A model generated the notes under the pieces. That model was not told where the DNA came from. It searched no databases and saw nothing but the letters and a program-made list of their open reading frames with translations. Positions 8,656 through 18,440 of a DNA stretch of 64,000 nucleotides are shown piece after piece. Source of the DNA: Chitinophagaceae bacterium (GTDB lineage Bacteria > Bacteroidota > Bacteroidia > Chitinophagales > Chitinophagaceae); contig JAHBTL010000035.1 of NCBI GenBank assembly GCA_019638615.1, positions 1 through 64,000 on the forward strand, given 5' to 3'. The position numbers and the translations under genes are program-made. The first letter of the stretch is position 1, and each line of letters begins with the position of its first letter.

Positions 8656-9570
8656 TCAGGGTGCAGGGTTGCTTTGTATATAACCGGGTATAATTTTCCT
8701 TAGTTCATTGGTGTCCTGGGTTGCGTGTATGTATTTTATATTATCGCGTATCAGTTCTCCGCTTAATTCTATATTCGTGAAAACAGGCTTTGATAAAAAG
8801 GTGGCATTGCTGAAATCAACCGACTGGTGAAATTTCGTTTTATTCCATTCTGCCCGGCTGTTGAACAGGGCGCCGTTGAAGTTTACCTTGTTAAAATATT
8901 CTCCATATTCAAAAAAAGCGGCGCGCCTGAAATTGGCCAGGCTCAGATCTGCATACTTATGCACCGATATGGCAGCGAGAGAAGCATTTTGCCAGAAGTC
9001 GGCCTGCTGAAGCGAAAGCTGCCCGTAAATGGTTGCCTGTTTGGCCCAGAAGCTTCCCCGGATCACCGCCTCCTGCATCAGCAGGTTACTGCTGAAAAAG
9101 GCTTCATCGGCCCTTATATCATTTTCAAACAGGCATGCCTGGAAATTTGCCTGCTTATCAAAAATGCTTTTTGTTAGTAATAAACCCTGGCTGAAATCAG
9201 CGCCGCTGAAATCTGCCTCCTCTTTAAAATAGCAATTATTAAAGCTAACACTGTGAATGAACCTGCTGGTGTTGATGCGGGTATTGTCATCTCTGAAAGC
9301 AGATACTTTTCCGGTAAATGTGCAGCTTTCAAAATATAAGGGGATATCAATGCTGCTTACATCAGTGGTAGCGCTGGAAGGGAACCCCTGAATTTTGGTA
9401 AAGTCAAGGGGTCCTTCAATAGTACAAAAGGTATAGGCAACGGCTTTTTTATTTTGTATGTTACGGATCACTTCTTCTGCTGTGATGGTTTTGGAATGAA
9501 TACGGCTGGTACTTACACAGGCTACCCCATTCATCAGTATGGCTAAAAAGAGCATGAGTATCGGTTTCAT
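8656..9570 (-). CDS. Pentapeptide-repeat-like lipoprotein
   Basis: This 304-residue protein has a lipoprotein-like N-terminus (MKPILMLFLAILMNGVACVST). Its body consists of tandem A(D/N)(L/F)xx units, for example ADFSGADFSQG, QANFQACLFEN, ADLSLANFRRAAFFE, VNFNGALFNSRAEW and VDFSNATF. The repeats should form a right-handed quadrilateral beta-helix. No enzymatic motif is visible. It may be co-transcribed with the upstream hypothetical lipoprotein gene (20-bp gap) and with the downstream peptidase. The function is unknown. Confidence 0.75.
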   Translation of the reverse strand: MKPILMLFLAILMNGVACVSTSRIHSKTITAEEVIRNIQNKKAVAYTFCTIEGPLDFTKIQGFPSSATTDVSSIDIPLYFESCTFTGKVSAFRDDNTRINTSRFIHSVSFNNCYFKEEADFSGADFSQGLLLTKSIFDKQANFQACLFENDIRADEAFFSSNLLMQEAVIRGSFWAKQATIYGQLSLQQADFWQNASLAAISVHKYADLSLANFRRAAFFEYGEYFNKVNFNGALFNSRAEWNKTKFHQSVDFSNATFLSKPVFTNIELSGELIRDNIKYIHATQDTNELRKIIPGYIQSNPAP

Positions 9571-9589
9571 TGCTAAGGATGATTTTTGC

Positions 9590-10294
9590 TTAACTTTTGG
9601 TATAGGAGCGGCCGGCTATGCGAAATACTTTTTTATCGTTGCCATAAAAGCAAAAGAACAGGCGCTTTACATCCCCGTTATTAAACCGGAGCGTCAGCGT
9701 GTAGCCGTCAATGTTATACTTACCCGCTGTGGTTAATTTTGAATAAGCCGTAACGCTGCTGTTGCCGCCACCGGCCACCTTTTCATTGGTAAACCAACCA
9801 TCTGATGTGAAGCTCATTTTGCTATACGACAAAATACCTACAGAACCGCCTACCGCCAGGTCGCCACCGCCTGAAATAGAGCCGAATGCGCCCTGCAGCT
9901 TTTCATCTTTGCCCGCGGCTATGCTGTTATTGCCCGGCCATTCTTTTTCGGAGACATCTCCATTGCGCCATGTAATATTTACTTTATCTCCGGTTTGCTT
10001 CCATGTTCCTGAATTAGCCGCCACTTCTTTGGTAACAGCGCCGGTATTAATTTCATCCACAGGTATATAAGGGCTTTTTACCACCGTTCCGTTTTTAAAG
10101 AACACATAAGGATTGTAAACAGGATAGATATATCCGCCATAGCCCGCTTCATAATCCAGCAGCAGCGCTATCCTTTCTACATTTTGGGTGGTGGAGTTGT
10201 CTGGCTGATCTTTATCCTTTTTACATGAAGTATTCATCCCCAAAAGCATAAAAACCATCGCAATAATAAAAAGGCGGAATATTGCAGTTTTCAT
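9590..10294 (-). CDS. Hypothetical lipoprotein
   Basis: This 234-residue protein has the signal MKTAIFRLFIIAMVFMLLGMNTSCKK with a lipobox Cys at about 24. The mature part is Gly-, Asn- and Thr-rich, with repeated GTWKQTGDKVNITWRNGD-like and YTLTLRFNNGDVKRLFF elements, which suggest a small beta-barrel or lipocalin-like sheet. I do not recognise the family. A 22-bp perfect palindrome lies 89 bp upstream of the start and could be its operator. Confidence 0.65.
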   Translation of the reverse strand: MKTAIFRLFIIAMVFMLLGMNTSCKKDKDQPDNSTTQNVERIALLLDYEAGYGGYIYPVYNPYVFFKNGTVVKSPYIPVDEINTGAVTKEVAANSGTWKQTGDKVNITWRNGDVSEKEWPGNNSIAAGKDEKLQGAFGSISGGGDLAVGGSVGILSYSKMSFTSDGWFTNEKVAGGGNSSVTAYSKLTTAGKYNIDGYTLTLRFNNGDVKRLFFCFYGNDKKVFRIAGRSYTKS

Positions 10295-10382
10295 ATTGCC
10301 CTTATTTAAGATGATGAAATAATAACGATGTAAAATTATCCCTGCTTAAAAGGGCAGACAATCGCATGTTGACAGTATATTT

Positions 10383-10404
10383 TTCTACCGGTTAACCGGT
10401 AGAA
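10383..10404. promoter_or_regulatory. 22-bp perfect palindrome, candidate operator
   Basis: A perfect palindrome with core CTACCGGTTAACCGGTAG is extended by two further pairs on each side. It has no loop and no T tract, so it looks like a dimeric regulator site rather than a terminator. It lies in the 236-bp gap upstream of the lipoprotein gene that starts at 10,294. A similar site is at 2686-2703. Confidence 0.4.
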
Positions 10405-10530
10405 GGCAATGGCAACGCATATTTGAGAAGAGAAGAGGAACTAAGCGCAGCAATAAAACCTGCGCTGAAATCAGTTATGAAGAAGTGAATGAACGTATGG
10501 TGATGTGATGAATAAAAGCATATGGGCGTA

Positions 10531-11079
10531 CTATTTGCCGGGCCTGGCAACCATATTGTTCTGTTGTGTGTTGACCTGCCGGTAAGGAAATACGGAATAA
10601 CCTCCTCTTTGTACGCTGATGCTGCCTGAAATGGAAAATGTTTTTTCGTCATTTACGTACATAAGCCCCAGCTCAGCTTTTGGATATACGCCGAAAGACT
10701 GAGGTCCTCCGTACATGCTGCCACCGTACATTCCTTTATTCATTCCGGAAAGAGGCACAGGCTGATTGAAGTTGATATAGGTGGGGTTTACAGATACCCC
10801 CGCAAAAGCGTATACATTATTATTCAACCTCCTGTTTAACTGTAAGCCAACAGGAGCAGACAAGTAGCTAAAGCTGCCGCCCCTGAAAAAACTGTAGCCT
10901 GCGGAAACCATGCTATACCTGCTTACAAACCATTTTTTACCTGCCAGGTTTTCGTTGGGTATGCCATTGTTTCTTAGCATGTTTTGCTGCAGGTAACTAC
11001 CCGGATAAAAGGGCAGATAGTTTTGCGCTTTTAGTTCTGTTGAACAAAACAATATAAGTAATAACAAAAGTGCTCGCAT
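10531..11079 (-). CDS. Small outer-membrane beta-barrel-like protein
   Basis: The ATG at 11,079 was chosen because the signal peptide MRALLLLLILFCSTELKAQ starts there; a GTG/TTG-led extension upstream lacks sense. The mature 160 or so residues contain alternating aromatic/hydrophobic strands (MVSAGYSFFRGG, VYAFAGVSVNPTY, KAELGLMYVN, FSISGSISVQRGGY), as in 8-stranded OMP barrels. It is rich in Gly, Tyr and Asn and ends in a charged tail rather than in a C-terminal Phe. No specific family is recognised. Confidence 0.6.
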   Translation of the reverse strand: MRALLLLLILFCSTELKAQNYLPFYPGSYLQQNMLRNNGIPNENLAGKKWFVSRYSMVSAGYSFFRGGSFSYLSAPVGLQLNRRLNNNVYAFAGVSVNPTYINFNQPVPLSGMNKGMYGGSMYGGPQSFGVYPKAELGLMYVNDEKTFSISGSISVQRGGYSVFPYRQVNTQQNNMVARPGK

Positions 11080-11326
11080 ATCATGTACAGTTCGTACTAT
11101 AAAAATACGGATTGTTTGGATATGATGCATGTTAACCCGCAATACGAAACCACGAACGTCATTTCATGGCACCACGGGTTGTTTGAATGAACGGGCTGTT
11201 GCGTTCCTGAGAAAGCTGTTGGGCAGTTGAACAATAGTGCAAGATCCGGGCAGATTTCTCCTTCGCGCAAGAATTAATTAAAGTATAGTCTCGTGTTAGC
11301 TCAGTCGAAAGGGCGCGTATATATTA

Positions 11327-14300
11327 TTATCTTATCAGGGTAACAGTCCCCTTTCTTGTAAACACCCCTCCTTCATCACATTCCATTTCAACAAAATAAA
11401 CATAGCTGTCGGTTTGCAATGGCACGCCATTTAACGTACCATCCCAGCCTGTGCTCCTGTCGTTGGCAAGAAAGTTACTTCTTTCAAAAACCTTGCGCCC
11501 ATAGCGGTTAAAGATGGCAAGTTTTTTTACATACGAAATGCCCAGTATGGTAAACACATCATTTTTCCCATCGCCGTTGGGGGTAAAAGCACTGGGTATA
11601 TGTACTTTGACCGCATCACACTGCATTTTTATAAACACATCATCTTTCGCGGTACAACCGTTGGCATTGGTTACCGTAACTGTATAGGTGGTATTGGCCA
11701 ATGCTTTTGTTGTCGGCGAAGGACAGTAACTGCAGTCGAGATAGGTATCGGGGGTCCATTTCCAGGAAACAACATCCGCCGACCCGGTTGCAGACAGAAC
11801 AAATGGCGTTCCGGCAATGATTTCCACATCAGGAGGTGCTGTTACCGAAGGCAGGCTGTATACCTGTATCTCTATATTAGCCGTATCCGGAAAGCAGCCG
11901 TATTCGTCACCGCCTGTTACTGTATATACCGTGCTGGTTTGCGGCTGGGCCACAGGACTGGCGATGGTCGTACTGCTAAGTCCCGTCGTATTGTTGATCC
12001 ACAAATATTTACTGACGCCGCTTACAGTCATATTTACCTGTTCTCCGTAGCAGATGCCGGTATCGGCACGTACTTTCAGGAATTCGGGTTGCACCACCAT
12101 TACCGTTGTGCTTCCGTTTGTGATACAGCCAATATCATCTTTTGCTTCTACCTGGTAAGTAGTGGTGACGTCAGGGTTTACCGAAGGATTGGCAATATGG
12201 AGCTGCGTGATGCCATTGGCGGGCTGCCAGGTATATTGAACGGCGTTGGTTGCGCTGGCAGTGAGGCGCACATTGTCTCCACGGCATAACCGTGGCTTTT
12301 CCGGCGTAATGGTCAATGTGGGCTGCGGCCGTACCCTGATGATATCCCCGGCAGACGCGGACTGTGTACAACCATTTTCATCGCTTACCAGCAATTGTGG
12401 ATTATATATACCGGAAGAAGTGTATTTATATTTTAACAGGCTGTCGGTACCCACGCTTATATTGCCGTCTCCGGGATCAAATGTATACTGCGTTATGCCC
12501 GGTCCGCTTGCTTTTAACTGTGCTTCCTGGCCCAAACAAATGTCGGCAGGCGTAACCTTAAGGGAGGCTGCCGGCTCTTTTAATACAATTGTATCTTTAT
12601 ACTGGCCTTTTAAGCCGTTGTATCCATATACCGATAAAACAACCTCGTAAGTCCCGGCTTCTTTGTATACATGATTGGGATAGTTTACATCTTCCAGCAA
12701 CATACTGTTGTCGCCAAAATCCCAGATGATTTTAGTATAGTCGTATGAAGTATTCTGAAAGCTTACTACTGCCGGCGCGCACCGAGAGCTTGTAACAAAG
12801 GATTTGGTGAACTGAAAGGCTGAATTAAAATACCGTACTACCAGTACCTGCTCTGTTTGCGAAGTACAGCCGGTGACAGGGTCTGTGGCTTTAAGCCGTA
12901 TCGTGTAGGTTCCCGGGTTGGGGTATGTATGTGTTTCGGAAAAGGCGTTGCTTACTGGACTGCCATCTCCAAAATCCCATTCGTATACTACATTTTCGCA
13001 TCCGTAACTGTTGGTATTATTATAAAAAGCTACGGTGGTATTCAACGGAACATTGTTGCCATGCGACATAGCGAAGGCGACTTTAGGACCCCTTACGAAT
13101 ACCTGTTTGCTGTATGCCGGCGTAACGCTGCTGCAACCTCCGGCATCTGTAATGGTGAGGGTAACATAGTAGCTGCCTGGCTCATCGTACCGGTGCTTTA
13201 CCTCTCCTCCTTTGGTGAGCGTTTGTGTTTGTCCATCGCCAAAGTCCCAATGCCACTGGGTAATGGTATTATTGGTGGCAACAGACGCATCTTTTAAAAT
13301 GACTTCTCCCGTATTATAACATTGCTTATCCTGCACTACATCAAATGCTGCGAGCGCTCCCTTAAAGATGATCGGCGCAAAACTGGTGGTATCTTCACAT
13401 CCAAACCACGATGATGTAGTGATCACTCTTATTTGATTGTTTTTGGGTTGACTGGAAGTAAGGGTTCCCTTGCCGTTGTTGATCCAGTAGGAATATACAT
13501 TATTGATCACTCTTGTATAAAAGCCTTCAAATTCAGCACCATCGCTGTACTCCCATCTTTTTATATAATATCCTTCAAAATTGCTGCCGGTAGCCGGGTT
13601 GGTTTCGTAGCCGGATGCTGTGAAGATAGTGGCAGTATTGCTGCAGATGGTGCCAGGGTTCAGTATGAGTGTTGGTTTTTGTTTCAGTAAAATGTTTACG
13701 TATAACGAATCCCGTACACTGCAGTCTCCGTTAATAGCCGTTAACACCACTTTATAAGTACCGGTTTTGGTGTACTCGTGCTCTACCGATGGTTCACTTG
13801 AGCTGAACGACTGCGTTTTACCATCTCCGAAATCCCATTTGATGGCGGTTGCGCCTATGGAATTTTGATGAAATTTAATGAGCCCCCTCGTTCCGCTGCA
13901 GGTAGTATCGAACCCGCTTATTCTGGGGAAAGGAAGTTTTACCGTAACATAACCCGGCTTACTGATGGTATCCCAGCAATTGCCATTGGTAACCGTAAAA
14001 CTGGCGCCGTAAACGCCCTCTGCCTGGTATTGAACGGTTTTGCTGCCTGCGTAGGGATTGTGTGTCTCAATATAATCACCTTCCAGCACCCAGGAAAGAT
14101 TTGTAAAAGCATTGCCTCCCGTATAAGTATAGGTGACCGGTGTGTTTCCGCAGATAACGGTACCCGGCGAAACGGTAAAATCAGGTTTTGGCTTTTTGTA
14201 TACGGTAAAGGACAAACCGGTTGAAGTACCCTTGCAACCGTTTTGGAGTGTATATTCAAGGAAAACATTATAAGTGCCCGGCTGGGTAAATTCATGCACA

Positions 14301-15805
14301 GGTTCCGCATCGGCAGAGAAGGTACCGTCTCCGAACGACCATTTGTAGGTTGCAACGGCATCTGAGCCGTCTGTTACGTACATCTGCGCTTTTACGTAAC
14401 CGCAGTGATAATTTTCTTCATCAAACGGCAACTTATTGCCAATGTTTACCCACGGTTTTGTAATGTTGATATATTTACCGGTTGCATTGGAGCAACCTTG
14501 TGCATTGGTTACCGCAAGCGAAACCCAGTACCACCCGTCGGCAGTATAGGTATACGAAGGCGCCTGCAGGGTAGAGGTAGGGGCATTATAGTAATCATTG
14601 AACTTCCAGTCCCATTTTACCGCTCCGGCAGTAGTGTCTTTAAACTTTACAGTAGCAGGGGCTCCGCAAAAAGTTTGCAGGTCTGCGATAAAATCGCCGG
14701 GTTGCGGAGTTGGCTTTACATGCACGGTAGCTGTAGCGGTATCGGCGCAGGCGCCAAATGTGTTGATAAGCCTGACCGTATGTTTGCCGGTATCAGAAAA
14801 ATAATAGGGAAGCGTTCCCCACCAGCCCTGCACGGCCCCTGCGTCTACATACCACGCATAAGAGTCGGGGCTCGGGGCGCTGGTGCTGTTAAAGCTAACC
14901 TGCTGATCTTTACAAATAAGAGCAGGCACATCAAAGCCGGCTTTATAACTCGCTACATTCAAAAGGTCGCTTTGTTGATTGGTAACGGAACAACCTTCCG
15001 TATTTTTAACGGTAAGGCTTACCGTATATATTCCTTTTTTATTGAAAGCATAAGAGGGGTTTTTAGCTGTAGAAGTATTTCCGTCACCGAAATCCCATGC
15101 ATAACTCAATGTGCCGGGCCCTGAACTGGTATTGGTAAACTGTACGGCATCGGTTACTTTACAAAGCACCTGCCGGCTGGCTGTAAAAGATGCCTGCATG
15201 GAAGGAAGGATCTCTGCTATTTCTTTTTTTTCTATCGTTGTATGGCAGCCGTAATTGTTGGTGACGGTAAGGTTAACAGTGGGTTTCATTAATGTGGTGT
15301 AGGTATGATACATGTTATCATCATATCCCCGTTCTGTAGCACCATCGCCAAAATCCCAGTAATAATCGGCAATGGATCCGCTGCCGGGAGTGGAGTTGCT
15401 CACAAATTGTATTGCTGCGGGAATACATCCCTTGTTGTTAACTACCGTAAAATCAGCTACCGGCTTTTTGAAGCCTGTAATGGTTTGCGTGAACACGCTT
15501 TTTTTTCCATTATCCGTTACTGTGAGGGTAACCGTATACTCTTTTTCTTCGGTGTACACAGCGGCAGGGTTGGTTATGGCACTGCTGTTGCCGTTGCCGA
15601 AATCCCACTCATAAACCGCGTTGCCCGATGCGCCTGATGTATTGTTGGAGAATTGTATGGAGAATGGAGGACAGCCGCCCGGCTTATCGGAAGTGAAAGA
15701 TGCGTTCAGTTGCGCCGATGCCGCAAAGCATGCGCACAAACAGACGCCAAGCAATATATGCTTCCGCAGTTTTTTGAGATAAGGCAATACAGGGTCAGGG
15801 GTCAT
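11327..15805 (-). CDS. Giant PKD-repeat adhesin-like protein with T9SS type B sorting domain
   Basis: The protein has 1492 residues. An N-terminal signal (HILLGVCLCACFAASAQ) is followed by many PKD/Ig-like repeats; I count nine clear WDFGDG-type motifs (YEWDFGNG, YYWDFGDG, YAWDFGDG, YKWSFGDG, IKWDFGDG, WHWDFGDG, YEWDFGDG, IIWDFGDN, YTFDPGDG) plus degenerate ones. The last 85 or so residues are the CHU_C/gliding-motility type B sorting domain (IPSAFTPNGDGKNDVF, LAIFNRYGRKVFE, TGWDGTLNG, GTVTLIR). It is therefore a type IX secretion substrate that is exposed on or released from the surface, probably an adhesin or biofilm protein. It appears monocistronic. Confidence 0.93.
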   Translation of the reverse strand: MTPDPVLPYLKKLRKHILLGVCLCACFAASAQLNASFTSDKPGGCPPFSIQFSNNTSGASGNAVYEWDFGNGNSSAITNPAAVYTEEKEYTVTLTVTDNGKKSVFTQTITGFKKPVADFTVVNNKGCIPAAIQFVSNSTPGSGSIADYYWDFGDGATERGYDDNMYHTYTTLMKPTVNLTVTNNYGCHTTIEKKEIAEILPSMQASFTASRQVLCKVTDAVQFTNTSSGPGTLSYAWDFGDGNTSTAKNPSYAFNKKGIYTVSLTVKNTEGCSVTNQQSDLLNVASYKAGFDVPALICKDQQVSFNSTSAPSPDSYAWYVDAGAVQGWWGTLPYYFSDTGKHTVRLINTFGACADTATATVHVKPTPQPGDFIADLQTFCGAPATVKFKDTTAGAVKWDWKFNDYYNAPTSTLQAPSYTYTADGWYWVSLAVTNAQGCSNATGKYINITKPWVNIGNKLPFDEENYHCGYVKAQMYVTDGSDAVATYKWSFGDGTFSADAEPVHEFTQPGTYNVFLEYTLQNGCKGTSTGLSFTVYKKPKPDFTVSPGTVICGNTPVTYTYTGGNAFTNLSWVLEGDYIETHNPYAGSKTVQYQAEGVYGASFTVTNGNCWDTISKPGYVTVKLPFPRISGFDTTCSGTRGLIKFHQNSIGATAIKWDFGDGKTQSFSSSEPSVEHEYTKTGTYKVVLTAINGDCSVRDSLYVNILLKQKPTLILNPGTICSNTATIFTASGYETNPATGSNFEGYYIKRWEYSDGAEFEGFYTRVINNVYSYWINNGKGTLTSSQPKNNQIRVITTSSWFGCEDTTSFAPIIFKGALAAFDVVQDKQCYNTGEVILKDASVATNNTITQWHWDFGDGQTQTLTKGGEVKHRYDEPGSYYVTLTITDAGGCSSVTPAYSKQVFVRGPKVAFAMSHGNNVPLNTTVAFYNNTNSYGCENVVYEWDFGDGSPVSNAFSETHTYPNPGTYTIRLKATDPVTGCTSQTEQVLVVRYFNSAFQFTKSFVTSSRCAPAVVSFQNTSYDYTKIIWDFGDNSMLLEDVNYPNHVYKEAGTYEVVLSVYGYNGLKGQYKDTIVLKEPAASLKVTPADICLGQEAQLKASGPGITQYTFDPGDGNISVGTDSLLKYKYTSSGIYNPQLLVSDENGCTQSASAGDIIRVRPQPTLTITPEKPRLCRGDNVRLTASATNAVQYTWQPANGITQLHIANPSVNPDVTTTYQVEAKDDIGCITNGSTTVMVVQPEFLKVRADTGICYGEQVNMTVSGVSKYLWINNTTGLSSTTIASPVAQPQTSTVYTVTGGDEYGCFPDTANIEIQVYSLPSVTAPPDVEIIAGTPFVLSATGSADVVSWKWTPDTYLDCSYCPSPTTKALANTTYTVTVTNANGCTAKDDVFIKMQCDAVKVHIPSAFTPNGDGKNDVFTILGISYVKKLAIFNRYGRKVFERSNFLANDRSTGWDGTLNGVPLQTDSYVYFVEMECDEGGVFTRKGTVTLIR

Positions 15806-15935
15806 AATACGGGGTGCTTCACATTATGTTGAAGGCAATATACTTAACTTACGCAGAATAACGCTGAACGTTGGAATAAAGTAATCAAATCATAAAAAAT
15901 GCAGAAATTGCCGGGGCTGTGATAAGAGGAAATGC

Positions 15936-16259
15936 CTATTGTACTAACCGGCCTCCGGGAAGCTTTTCTGCTTCCCTGGCTTCCACTTCGTATTTGTTAT
16001 TGTGATATCCCTTTCGGATCGTTTCTACCGTATACCGGACAATAAAATTTACAAATCCATATTGTGTGAACTGCTCCACATGCTTCAGCTCATGCTTTAC
16101 CCAACGGTCATCCCTCAAAAACTCAATACGGGAAGCATTGTGCAGGTGAATGGTGTTGCCCAATGTAAAAGCAACATTGGGTACCCCAAGCCACCAGGCG
16201 GCTATTTTGGCTTTCCAGGAACGTTCTTTGATTTTTATATTTTTTATGTCAGGGTACAT
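15936..16259 (-). CDS. Small DUF4157-like protein with HExxH motif
   Basis: This 107-residue protein carries KHELKHVEQF, which fits the zinc-metallopeptidase signature HExxH. It is followed by a helical stretch (VNFIVRYTVETIRKGYHNNKYEVEAREAEK) whose C-terminal Glu residues could be the third ligand. This is the DUF4157-like arrangement. No signal peptide is present, but a hydrophobic segment (AAWWLGVPNVAFTLG) occurs near the N-terminus. The start overlaps the bcp stop as TAATG, so it is translationally coupled to bcp. Activity has not been shown for such short members; metallopeptidase is an inference. Confidence 0.65.
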   Translation of the reverse strand: MYPDIKNIKIKERSWKAKIAAWWLGVPNVAFTLGNTIHLHNASRIEFLRDDRWVKHELKHVEQFTQYGFVNFIVRYTVETIRKGYHNNKYEVEAREAEKLPGGRLVQ

Positions 16260-16726
16260 TACAGTTGCTGCCAGGCTTTAACGATTTCTTCTGCATGTTG
16301 CTTATTGCGGGGGCGCAAAAAAATCTTGCGGATCACCCCTTTTTCATCCAGTACAAAAGTTGTGCGGTGCAGACCCATATACTTACGCCCATACAATTGT
16401 TTCTCACCCCAAACGCCATATTTGTCTATTATAGTATGATCGGGGTCGGCGATCAGGGTAAAAGGCAGTTGGTATTTGGTTTCAAACTTTTTATGCTTTT
16501 TTACTTCGTCGGGACTTATCCCTATCACGGCAAATCCATTCTTTTTAAGCAGGGCGAAATTGTCGCGCAGGTTGCAGGCCTGTACCGTACAGGTAGGGGT
16601 ATCGTCTTCGGGGTAAAAATATAAAACCACTTTCTGCCCTTTATAATCCGAGAGCGCTACTTTTTTCCCGTCCTGGTCGAGCCCCGAAAATGCATAAGCC
16701 TTGTCTCCTTCCTTAAGTGTGATCAT
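16259..16726 (-). CDS. bcp: Thioredoxin-dependent thiol peroxidase Bcp
   Basis: This 155-residue atypical 2-Cys peroxiredoxin of the Bcp/PrxQ family has the active-site motif YFYPEDDTPTCTVQACNLRD, with peroxidatic C46 and resolving C51. HRTTFVLDEKGVIRKIF is conserved at the back of the active site. It reduces hydrogen peroxide and organic hydroperoxides in the cytoplasm with thioredoxin. It lies 16 bp downstream of the M23 peptidase gene and overlaps the next gene by one base, so the three form an operon-like run. Confidence 0.93.
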   Translation of the reverse strand: MITLKEGDKAYAFSGLDQDGKKVALSDYKGQKVVLYFYPEDDTPTCTVQACNLRDNFALLKKNGFAVIGISPDEVKKHKKFETKYQLPFTLIADPDHTIIDKYGVWGEKQLYGRKYMGLHRTTFVLDEKGVIRKIFLRPRNKQHAEEIVKAWQQL

Positions 16727-16742
16727 ACTTTCCTGATTTGAT

Positions 16743-18440
16743 TCAGCGGCTAAAAGTAAATACCCGGGTAGTCATATTACCGGCTTCATCCGCTACGCTT
16801 ATGGTAAGCTGATGTTGGCCCGGGGTACATTGTTCGTCAAAAATATAAATAAAGTTCCTGCCTTTGTCATTGGTGAACCGAAGCCACTTGCCATCCAGCT
16901 CAGCCCTGAAGTTTTTAAATTCATCCAGGTTGTCTTTTACCGTTACCATGATCCGTGTGGCTTTGCTCAGGTCGGTGCTGTCTTTAAAGCCTACGGGGAT
17001 GATCTCGGGGGGAGTATCGTCTACTACCAGTTGAAAACTGCCGAATTCCCTGAATTTTGCCATTGCCCAGCCCTGCTGCCAATCCGGTTTTATTACCTGT
17101 TTTTTAGCGCCGGCAAACCGTTGCATTACCGTGCGGCTTAGCTGATCTGCGGTTAGCCCCGACCGTGGCTTTATACGGACTACCAATCCTTCCTGTACGG
17201 GGATGCCGGTATTGCCTATAGTATGTACGGCAGATACAACATCCGGGTGCAGTGAAACGGTTCTTATATAATTAACATGTACCGAATCGTACAGTGCTTT
17301 TTCATTCATATAAAAATCACCGTCTTCACTTCCCTGCCCTACGTTGAGCATGCCCGGGTAAAACATTTCGCCAGGGAAATTTTGCCGGACTACAGGCCAA
17401 GGTTTATACTGCAGTTTGAATTGTAAGGAAGCGGTGTTGCCGTCAGCGTCTTTGGTTTCAATTTTGATGTCGCGGGTGGTTTGTCCGGCAAGCTCAAGTA
17501 TTCCGTTACCTGTGCCGGACTGGTAAATGCTGTTGGTATACCCGGCAGGCAGCGAAAGATGCTGCAGATAGGGACCGCTGCCCGCTTTCGTCTTGTAATC
17601 GATGTGCGCGTTCATATAGCGGGTGGTTTCATAGCCTATATTGTCCATGGTAAAACGGATCACTTCCTTGCCACTGTCGTATAAAATTCCCTGGTATATG
17701 CCATTGAGGTTAGAGGAGCCCGAGTGCGTGTCGTAACTGGTAACGGCAAAGCTCACCCTGTTGCTGTTAACTGTTATTACTGCGGGAATGGTTACGTATC
17801 CTGCGGCTGTTTTTTTTACGGCAATTATTTTGGGGGTTTGCTCATAAATACCCTGGTTGCGGTCGTATATAGCTAACCGCTGAATAGTAGGGGGTACTTT
17901 ATCGGGAATGGGAAATCCGAAAAGCATCGGGTTCAGGTTGACCTCCGTAACGGTATTTCTTATCTCAAAATGCAGGTGTGGGCCCTGCGAGCCGCCACTG
18001 TTGCCGCTATTGGCAATAAAGTCGCCCTTTTTTACAGCAAACATACCGGGCGGAATATCCAATGATACGCCCCACGATTCCTTTTTGTACTGTTCCTGTT
18101 TTACATAGTCTTCAAGGGCAGGATAAAAAGCATTGAGGTGCGCATACACGGTGGTATAGCCATTGGGATGATTTATATAGATGGCCCGGCCATAGCCAAA
18201 GGGTTCAATTTTTACCCGGGCTATGTATCCGTCGGCCGCGGCATGCACAGGAAGGTTCTCTGCATGGTTTGTTTTAAAATCAAGTCCCATGTGGTAATGG
18301 TTGGGGCGCAGCTCACCAAAATTGCCCGCAAGCGACGGAGCGATGTTTAACGGGTTTCTGAAATAATTCTTTGGATAGGCCGGGGGTTGCGCAAAAGAGT
18401 TGAAACCTGTAATTAAAAGAAAAAAGAAAAGGGATCTCAT
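16743..18440 (-). CDS. M23 family metallopeptidase, secreted
   Basis: The start was placed at the ATG at 18,440 (signal peptide MRSLFFFLLITGFNSFAQ) rather than the upstream TTG, giving 565 residues. The LytM/M23 domain occupies residues 30-170. Zinc ligands are visible as H50 and D54 in HYHMGLD and as the second His of HLHFEIR (H155/H157), and GYTTVYAHLN carries another conserved His. The remaining 400 residues are beta-rich with Ig-like segments (ISVADEAGNMTTRVFTF at the end). Family members are periplasmic or outer-membrane peptidoglycan endopeptidases. All catalytic residues are present, so it should be active rather than an EnvC-like activator. Confidence 0.88.
   Translation of the reverse strand: MRSLFFFLLITGFNSFAQPPAYPKNYFRNPLNIAPSLAGNFGELRPNHYHMGLDFKTNHAENLPVHAAADGYIARVKIEPFGYGRAIYINHPNGYTTVYAHLNAFYPALEDYVKQEQYKKESWGVSLDIPPGMFAVKKGDFIANSGNSGGSQGPHLHFEIRNTVTEVNLNPMLFGFPIPDKVPPTIQRLAIYDRNQGIYEQTPKIIAVKKTAAGYVTIPAVITVNSNRVSFAVTSYDTHSGSSNLNGIYQGILYDSGKEVIRFTMDNIGYETTRYMNAHIDYKTKAGSGPYLQHLSLPAGYTNSIYQSGTGNGILELAGQTTRDIKIETKDADGNTASLQFKLQYKPWPVVRQNFPGEMFYPGMLNVGQGSEDGDFYMNEKALYDSVHVNYIRTVSLHPDVVSAVHTIGNTGIPVQEGLVVRIKPRSGLTADQLSRTVMQRFAGAKKQVIKPDWQQGWAMAKFREFGSFQLVVDDTPPEIIPVGFKDSTDLSKATRIMVTVKDNLDEFKNFRAELDGKWLRFTNDKGRNFIYIFDEQCTPGQHQLTISVADEAGNMTTRVFTFSR

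Noticed and set aside
10392-10652. Minus-strand frame of 86 residues overlapping the 3' end of the small OMP gene
   Set aside because: Out of frame with a plausible outer-membrane protein and without homology; it also covers the palindrome.
11290-11326. tRNA-like D-arm sequence GTTAGCTCAGTCGAAAGG
   Set aside because: No matching acceptor stem, anticodon arm or T arm follows; the next bases are an AT run that leads into the end of the PKD protein gene.
11327-15805. PKD/T9SS protein as part of the T6SS because both contain PKD domains
   Set aside because: It has a type IX sorting domain and lies 9 kb away from the T6SS locus; PKD repeats are widespread in Bacteroidota.
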